Below, one piece after another: positions 32,481 to 39,176 of a stretch of 39,176 bases of DNA. The notes under the pieces were generated by a model. The model made no database searches, was not told the origin of the DNA, and was given only the letters and a program-made list of their open reading frames with translations. Position 1 is the first letter of the stretch, and each line of letters starts with the position of its first letter. The position numbers and the translations under genes were made by a program. The stretch comes from Candidatus Shapirobacteria bacterium (GTDB lineage: Bacteria; Patescibacteriota; Microgenomatia; UBA12405): the NCBI GenBank assembly GCA_028700625.1, contig JAQVSI010000008.1, forward strand, positions 1 through 39,176. Direction: 5' to 3'.

Positions 32481-34709
32481 TTATTTATATTTTTTTATCA
32501 AAGACTCTCCATAATTTTTTCTAGCAGTAGTGTCTTGAATTTTTTTAAATTTTACAATTTCATCTTGAGCCTCTTTTTTACTTATCTTGTTTTCTTTTAA
32601 TGCCTTACCTAACGCATTTTCAACTTTAGTGTAACTTGACCACTCTGAAGTAGTGACTAATTTAAGATTTTTTGAGTCATTTGATCCACCAAGTTCAAGT
32701 GGAATAGTATGATCTAATTTCATTTGGGGGTTATCAGCATTGGCTTTCTTTTTGATATCCTGAGAATCTTTTAATGGCATACGTTCTACAATTACCGTTC
32801 CGTTAGTTACTCTTCTAATTTTTTGACCAGTAAAAATACGATTAAATGCAGTTTCAGGATCAGTTCCAAAAGCTTGAGCATACACTAAAACTGTCTGTAT
32901 AAAATCCTCATTAGAGATCTTCTTATCTTCAGGAATTATTTTACTTTTTATATTTGTTTCAACAGAAGAACTAACCGAAAAACCTAAAGCATCTAAAATT
33001 AAAGATCCTAAAACAAAAGAGGAATTTGGATCACTTTTAAACTGATCTACATTTTGAATTGAAATTGGTAATTGATTTTCAGCAATTGTACCTATTGTCG
33101 GAGTCCTTCCTTGATAATCTTTTCCTTTCCATTGGTCTCTAACAATTCCCAATATTGGGGACAATTTACCTTGCCAAAATTGATCAAAAACATCTAAAGC
33201 GGTATCTTGTCCATATTTACCAGCCAACAAATCAACATATTCTCCCTTGCTGTTTTTAGTCCAAAAACTTAACTTTCCTTCATGTAGTGTTGGAGTAAGT
33301 CGAGATGCAAGAACAACCAAAGAAGCCATTCCACCAGTGATATCAACCCATTTTCCCCAAATTTTAATTTTTCCAAAATTTGCACTATGAGGATCAGGTT
33401 CAACACTTTCCTTGTTTAACAATTTAGCAACAGTTAAAACAGAGGCAACAGTCAAAATAATACTTAAAAGATTTTTTGCTGCTTCTTTACGAGCAAAATT
33501 ACTCCTTCTAACTTTTGAATCAAAAAGATGAACTGTCAGAGTGTCAATATTTGCTTTTAAAAATTTAACTGAAAATAATAAGACATTGGCTTCTTTTGCC
33601 AAAACATCACCTTTTCCCCAACTTCCACGACCTGTCAAAGAGCCAATTAAATGACCTAAAGCAACAGCCTCATCAGAATTTAAAGTGTTTACTCCATTCA
33701 ACTCAGCTTTTTTGATTAATCTATCTGCTAAATCTGCCCTCAACCTTAAAGCGCCACCATTATATATAACCTCAGAGGCTTTGAATAATCTTCCAAATAA
33801 AGGGATTTTTTCTGGGAAAGAAGAGGGGTAAGCCTCTTCCGATAAAACATCTAATCCATATTTTCCAATTCGGTATTTTCCTAAAAGTGCGTTTGGACGA
33901 GAATAAATGTCAGCTTTTATACTGTCCATAACAGCATCATCCCCGGATTTCCACCAACTTCCCTTTGAAAGAATTTGTTTTCCCATGTCTGGCCAAGATT
34001 TTAAAAAGTCTTTAAACCAAATTGGTGATGTTCTCGTATCTAAAAGAGTTTTTATTCCTTGTCTACCCCAAAAACTATTATCGAAAGAAGCAACCGTTGA
34101 TTTCATAATACCGGGGATAGAGGTAAAAACATCTATCATTTTTTTAAACGGCTGATCTTTAAAAGAAATAGCTCTTGATCTTAATTTCAATTCGTTTACA
34201 TAATTTTCTAAAGCAACTTTATTTGCCCCATACTCCAATCTTCTTTCTTCGCTTGAAAATTTTCCATTTTTATCAATAGTTTTTTCAAGTTCCGCCGCTC
34301 TACCTGATAATTCACTTATTCTTTTTGCCTCCTCAACTGTTATATTTATACCTAACTTTGTTGAGGCTAAATCTTGTAAAAAAGCCTCTTCTTCTACTGG
34401 GTTTAAAACATTTTCTAACCTTTCTATTTTTGAAATCATATCTCTTCTAGTTTCTGCCGTCATTCCCCCAACCTTTTTAGCCCAACTTATATATCCAGCC
34501 TTTTGATTTTTTAGAAGTAATTTGCTTTCAAACAATGAGTTAACTTGCGCGGCATTTTCTTCACCGACAAATTTCGCCAAAAAAGTATGTCTAGCTGAAC
34601 TTGTCATACTGGCTAATTTATCAGGATCAATTTCACCACTAGTTAACCCTCTTTTAAATCTGTCTACATATTCTTTTAATAAACACCATTTGTTAGCCAT
34701 AATTAACAC
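32481..34709 (-). CDS. Large virion-associated protein with C-terminal HNH-like motif
   Basis: 742 aa; C-terminal MKLDHTIPLELGGSNDSKNLKLV. Confidence 0.6.
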   Translation of the reverse strand: MLIMANKWCLLKEYVDRFKRGLTSGEIDPDKLASMTSSARHTFLAKFVGEENAAQVNSLFESKLLLKNQKAGYISWAKKVGGMTAETRRDMISKIERLENVLNPVEEEAFLQDLASTKLGINITVEEAKRISELSGRAAELEKTIDKNGKFSSEERRLEYGANKVALENYVNELKLRSRAISFKDQPFKKMIDVFTSIPGIMKSTVASFDNSFWGRQGIKTLLDTRTSPIWFKDFLKSWPDMGKQILSKGSWWKSGDDAVMDSIKADIYSRPNALLGKYRIGKYGLDVLSEEAYPSSFPEKIPLFGRLFKASEVIYNGGALRLRADLADRLIKKAELNGVNTLNSDEAVALGHLIGSLTGRGSWGKGDVLAKEANVLLFSVKFLKANIDTLTVHLFDSKVRRSNFARKEAAKNLLSIILTVASVLTVAKLLNKESVEPDPHSANFGKIKIWGKWVDITGGMASLVVLASRLTPTLHEGKLSFWTKNSKGEYVDLLAGKYGQDTALDVFDQFWQGKLSPILGIVRDQWKGKDYQGRTPTIGTIAENQLPISIQNVDQFKSDPNSSFVLGSLILDALGFSVSSSVETNIKSKIIPEDKKISNEDFIQTVLVYAQAFGTDPETAFNRIFTGQKIRRVTNGTVIVERMPLKDSQDIKKKANADNPQMKLDHTIPLELGGSNDSKNLKLVTTSEWSSYTKVENALGKALKENKISKKEAQDEIVKFKKIQDTTARKNYGESLIKKYK

Positions 34710-37552
34710 TTAATTGAATTAATAAAACTTTCCCAATCATATTTTGATGGTTTTTTAACTTCATTTTTAATATCTTTCACAATTTTATCCTTAACCTGCT
34801 TTGTAGATTGACCGGGATACTTCTTTTTAAAAGTCTCTTCTCTTATTTTAATAATATCACTGATTGCTTTTACAGGAGAGTTGGGATCAATTTCGGTTAA
34901 AATTCCAATTTCTTGACCGAGACGAGTTGAAGTAATAGAAGCCAATTTCATTGCTAAATCAACATTTCCAATCGCCTGATTTTGCATCGCCACATAAATT
35001 GCATTTCGGAGAATACCTTTTGGCGCTTCCATTTCACCACTTAAAACTTTTATCGCATCATCAGGATTTTCAAGAGCATATTTAGCCGCCGCGGCAATAT
35101 TTTCTTTTTTACTAAGTTCGTTATAAGTGGAAAGTCCCAATTTATCGATGGTTTCTTGATTAATATTGTCTAAAGTATTTTTAACACGAGCTTCCAATTT
35201 ACTAACTTTTTCAGCACCTTCACCGACTGGTAATTGAGATCGCGGAACTCCAATAGTTTTTTCTAATTGCTCTTGTGAAGCCAAAACATCCTGCCACTCT
35301 TGATAAGCCTCATTTTCTTGATTTAATTTTAAAAGTTTTTGTTTCTCAGTCAAAGAATCTAAATATTTATTTAAGACTTTTTGTTTATCAACTAATTTTT
35401 TAATTTCAGGAGATCTTTTAATAGACTCAAGAGATTTGTTGGGTAAATTTATAGCAAAATCAAAAGCCTCTTGCTCATCCATTTCAGGATATTTAATCAT
35501 CACATCTTCCAAAACTTTATCTAAAAGTGGACCAGTATTGCTAGACCTAATAGTTTCAATATCACCTTCTTGAAATTTTTGACTTCTTTTATAAATTCTT
35601 TTCAATTTAGCAATATTAGCCGTATTTAAACCCGTTCTTTGCTCTTGAGCAACAGTAGCAATTCCCTCAGCCTCAGTTTTTAAACTATCAAATTCATTTT
35701 TGATATTTTTCAAAGAAGTTTGAACATCTTTTATCGTTTTTACATTCTCAATAGAGGCTTGAGTTGTTGGTGAAATTTTTGGAGTTATTTTTTCTTTTGG
35801 AGAATAAATAACTTCAGATCCAACACCATTTGACCTCACCAAATCTTTTAAGGGAACGGATTTGGTGAAAATTTTACTATTTTCTCTTTGAGCTAAATAT
35901 CTTTCTGCTCCTTTCTCACCAAAAACGACATGATCGCCGGGCTTAATCTCCTCAGTTCCAGCGCGACTAATAATCACTTGAGTTTCCGCAGTTGGATTTT
36001 CGAGAATAACATCTTTATTATGGCTTTTGACAATATCAATATTTTGAGGAGTATCAATCCTTTGATCTTCTCTACTTCCTGCCAAAGTATCAGAACTTAT
36101 TTTTTTAGTATTTGATTCACTAAAAGATCTGTTCAAATCAGCAATTTTAGATAATTCTGGTGGCAATAAGCTTGGGTTAAATTCGCCTTTGTAAACATAC
36201 CCTTGTTTAGTAAACCTATCTATATTTCCTTGTAAATCACCAGAAGTACCCGGAGCGTTTAAGTGAAAACCATATTTTGTTGCATCTGAAGAACTGTCAA
36301 TTACTTTTAATTTATTTATTAAGTCAGGCGTTGCCACATAGACATCATTTCCACCAGACGAATTTTTTATGGTTACTAATGAAGGTGAATAATTTTCTAA
36401 AGTTTTTGGTATTAAAGGTTCTCCCCTAATTTTGCTTATAGTTTCTTTTGGTAAAATAACTGGCGTTGCTGGAGTTATTTTCCCCTCAGGCAAAGCCCCT
36501 GAAATTTTCACCCCAACAGTCGGTTTCTCTAGGTTAGTGATACTAGAAATTTCATTGCTTGGGACATTAAAAATACTTTTTACTTTTCCCCAATAAGGTT
36601 TATCATTTATTTTAATTATTTTTTGCCATGGAAGATCGATTGTTACCCCTTGAGTTACAGCAGTTTTAAGTTGTGATTGAGGTATATCTAAATCAATTAA
36701 AGCCTTTCTAATATTTGGATCAAGTTCTTTATCATTAATAAAAAATCTTTTGACGACATCCTTATTTATACTGATAGTTTCGGGTATTTTATATTCAGTC
36801 GTTATATCCTTTGTTAATTTAGTGAAAGTATCTTGTCCGAGTTTTTGGATAACTGGCTTAACTTTTTTAGCCTCAATATCAATTAATTTTCCCATAGCAA
36901 TTTGAGAAATAAGGGCAAGCGTGTCTCCTACTGCTGGTTTTAAAGTTTCTTTGTCTTTTTGAGATAAAGGTAGTTGATCCATCAACATATCAGAATCAAT
37001 TCTTGTAGCTTCTCCGATTGTGACAAATGGAACAGAAAGCAATCTTGTCAAAAAAGAAATTACTGGAATATCATTTCCTGCCGCCATTGCGGCGTTTATT
37101 GGAGTAAAAATAACACTAGCAGCCCCAACAACATTTTTTAAACTTTGAGCCACAACCTCAGCTTTGGGAGTTTGTTTATCCATCTGAGTAGAGGCCTTAA
37201 TCTGATTAAAATAATTTATCGCCGGATCTTTAATTGCGTTCCAAGTATCGGATAAAATATTTTTAAAATTAGTTGGAGCAGTTATTCCCTTTACTGCATT
37301 TACTGTCTCAGGGAAACCTTGAGCTAAACTTTCTTTAATTGAACTAAGATAATCAAAAGATTGATTTGGTTTTGAATTTTCTAATGCAGGTGAGGGGGTT
37401 GTTATTGGAAGTGTAGGAGCAGGTTGAAATTTAGTAACAATATCAGCATATTTTTTAAAATTTCCTGACGAAGTGTTATTTTTTTTATCTCCATTAGAAC
37501 TGGAACTATAATTTCCTGTAATTGTCGGTAAATATTTTAGATATGATCCCAT
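34703..37552 (-). CDS. Large putative internal virion/ejection protein
   Basis: 949 aa, extended coiled-coil regions, in virion module. Confidence 0.5.
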   Translation of the reverse strand: MGSYLKYLPTITGNYSSSSNGDKKNNTSSGNFKKYADIVTKFQPAPTLPITTPSPALENSKPNQSFDYLSSIKESLAQGFPETVNAVKGITAPTNFKNILSDTWNAIKDPAINYFNQIKASTQMDKQTPKAEVVAQSLKNVVGAASVIFTPINAAMAAGNDIPVISFLTRLLSVPFVTIGEATRIDSDMLMDQLPLSQKDKETLKPAVGDTLALISQIAMGKLIDIEAKKVKPVIQKLGQDTFTKLTKDITTEYKIPETISINKDVVKRFFINDKELDPNIRKALIDLDIPQSQLKTAVTQGVTIDLPWQKIIKINDKPYWGKVKSIFNVPSNEISSITNLEKPTVGVKISGALPEGKITPATPVILPKETISKIRGEPLIPKTLENYSPSLVTIKNSSGGNDVYVATPDLINKLKVIDSSSDATKYGFHLNAPGTSGDLQGNIDRFTKQGYVYKGEFNPSLLPPELSKIADLNRSFSESNTKKISSDTLAGSREDQRIDTPQNIDIVKSHNKDVILENPTAETQVIISRAGTEEIKPGDHVVFGEKGAERYLAQRENSKIFTKSVPLKDLVRSNGVGSEVIYSPKEKITPKISPTTQASIENVKTIKDVQTSLKNIKNEFDSLKTEAEGIATVAQEQRTGLNTANIAKLKRIYKRSQKFQEGDIETIRSSNTGPLLDKVLEDVMIKYPEMDEQEAFDFAINLPNKSLESIKRSPEIKKLVDKQKVLNKYLDSLTEKQKLLKLNQENEAYQEWQDVLASQEQLEKTIGVPRSQLPVGEGAEKVSKLEARVKNTLDNINQETIDKLGLSTYNELSKKENIAAAAKYALENPDDAIKVLSGEMEAPKGILRNAIYVAMQNQAIGNVDLAMKLASITSTRLGQEIGILTEIDPNSPVKAISDIIKIREETFKKKYPGQSTKQVKDKIVKDIKNEVKKPSKYDWESFINSIKC

Positions 37553-37553
37553 T

Positions 37554-38984
37554 TTATAACCCCTTTGCTTGGTTATAGAGAGCCTTTATCATGTCATAAT
37601 TTTCAGTTGGATCTCCATAAGCTTGACCTAAACTACTAGATTTATAAGCCTTATAAATTTCGTCTAAAGTCATTTTTTTGGCATAATTGATAACCAACTT
37701 CATGAAAGGGCTAATATTGACGGTATTTCCCTCAGAGTCTTGCTCTTGAGACCAATCAACGGTTTTTGCATCGTTGTTAAAAGACTCAATAGTTACAACA
37801 CTAGCATTTCCCCCACCTGTTCCAGTTTTACTTGAAGGCATTTTATAATAATAAACCTTTCCTTTACTATCAACAAATGATTTTAGTTGATCAGCGGGAA
37901 TACCAGAGGGACTAGATACCCAAACACCGCCAGCAGTAGTCAATTTATTAGCCTCATCCTTAACTTCTTTTGAATATTGATACTCAGCCAATTTAGAATT
38001 AATAGTTTCAACACTATCATTTAAAGTAACCCCAGATTGTGCCAAAGCCATCGCAGTATCAGGATTTACCATTAAACCTTTAATGTAATTTGAAGTTGTT
38101 TGGGCTTGATTTAATTCATTCTCCAATATTTTTGTCTGAGAATCAGCTAATTTTCTATCTTCAGAAGTTAAAGAAATAATATCTCTATTAGCCAAATCAA
38201 GAACTGTACTGTAGTAATTTAACTGATCCTTTCGGTCATTAGTAATAGCAGTAACACTTCTATCTATGGAAGTATAAGCATTGGCTAAGTAAGTATTTTG
38301 AAGAGCAACAACAGCATTTATAACACCGGCTCGAGCCGAAATATCACTCATTGTTTTTTGAATCCTTGGGTTTCTTATTGCAGAAAGACCAGTAACTTCT
38401 TGTTGTTGTTTTATTAAAGCGTTACCTTCGGTTAAAAGTGTATCTAATTCATCCAATAAACTTTTTTGACTAGCCAAAACATCAGGGACTCCTAATTCAG
38501 CGCCTTTACTTGTCTCTAAGTCGGCTCTAAAAGGAGTCGTTAATTGTTCAACATTTTTTAAAGCATCAGCTTCAGTTTTTTTTGCAATTTCTAATTTTGC
38601 TTGGGTTTCAGCTCTTTGAGTAGCTAAGTTTTGATCCAGTGCGGTTTTTGCTTTTAAAACTTCTTCATTTAATCCGCTAACATAGTCATTGTTTGGATTT
38701 GTAGTATAAGAGACTGAGGTCGCTGGTTGAAGATTTTTAACACTTAAATTGTTTAAATACGAATTGAAATCATCAACAGAAACTCCTTGAGCTTTTGCAG
38801 AAGCGGCATTTACTTCACTAGAAACAGTTTTACCCGCTGTTGCTGAATTACTTTCTGGGTGTTCAACGCCCGGATCTGAAAAAGTTCCATTCCAATATTG
38901 ACGACCTTGATACCAACCACCAGTTTGAAAACCACCTGAAGGAGCTGTTAATTTTAATTGCTCTGCCGTGTATTTATTAGCCAT
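37554..38984 (-). CDS. Putative virion structural coiled-coil protein
   Basis: 476 aa; GGFQTGGWYQGRQYWNGTFSDPG N-terminus, helical middle. Confidence 0.5.
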   Translation of the reverse strand: MANKYTAEQLKLTAPSGGFQTGGWYQGRQYWNGTFSDPGVEHPESNSATAGKTVSSEVNAASAKAQGVSVDDFNSYLNNLSVKNLQPATSVSYTTNPNNDYVSGLNEEVLKAKTALDQNLATQRAETQAKLEIAKKTEADALKNVEQLTTPFRADLETSKGAELGVPDVLASQKSLLDELDTLLTEGNALIKQQQEVTGLSAIRNPRIQKTMSDISARAGVINAVVALQNTYLANAYTSIDRSVTAITNDRKDQLNYYSTVLDLANRDIISLTSEDRKLADSQTKILENELNQAQTTSNYIKGLMVNPDTAMALAQSGVTLNDSVETINSKLAEYQYSKEVKDEANKLTTAGGVWVSSPSGIPADQLKSFVDSKGKVYYYKMPSSKTGTGGGNASVVTIESFNNDAKTVDWSQEQDSEGNTVNISPFMKLVINYAKKMTLDEIYKAYKSSSLGQAYGDPTENYDMIKALYNQAKGL

Positions 38985-39049
38985 ATAGCGTTATTTTTGG
39001 TTACAACGCTTTTTAGTTAACTATTTTATAAATTAATTATACATTTTTT

Positions 39050-39176
39050 TCAAATCCAGTGACGACATCATTCTTATCAAAAATAATTTTATAAGAATAA
39101 ATATTTTCTTCACCAGATTCAAATTTTAATATCAAATCAGAAAAAGAAACATCGGGTTCTAAACCATCAGGAACTT
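39050..39176. repeat. 127-bp exact direct repeat of window start (circular-assembly overlap)
   Basis: 39050-39176 identical to 1-127. Confidence 0.95.

Noticed and set aside
1-39176. CRISPR array
   Set aside because: No regularly spaced direct repeats of 20-40 bp seen on either strand.

Overview
The window looks like a complete, circularly permuted assembly of a ~39.05 kb AT-rich tailed-phage genome. Bases 1-127 are repeated exactly at 39050-39176, and a CDS reads continuously across the join. The minus strand carries replication genes (CHC2 zinc-finger primase piece, Toprim/RecA-like helicase), portal/connector/tail genes, terminase, scaffold, major capsid, fibres and lysis genes. The plus strand (10906-22005) carries early/accessory genes: HTH protein, ssDNA-binding-like protein, PD-(D/E)XK-type nucleases, SF2 helicase, a lytic-transglycosylase-like protein, many small zinc-ribbon ORFs and an RtcB RNA ligase (17727-18929). 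The main discovery candidate is at 12839-12942. It appears to be a circularly permuted tRNA gene: the 3' half (anticodon 3' stem, AGGTT variable loop, T-arm, acceptor 3' strand) lies upstream of the 5' half (acceptor 5' strand, D-arm, anticodon 5' stem), separated by a 10-nt linker. Flanking sequences pair to extend the anticodon helix. The same genome encodes RtcB, which could supply the ligation step. A conventional tRNA with an odd, possibly UCA, anticodon loop follows immediately, and an unexplained structured RNA region lies just upstream. All calls come from reading the sequence and ORF translations; no database search was run.
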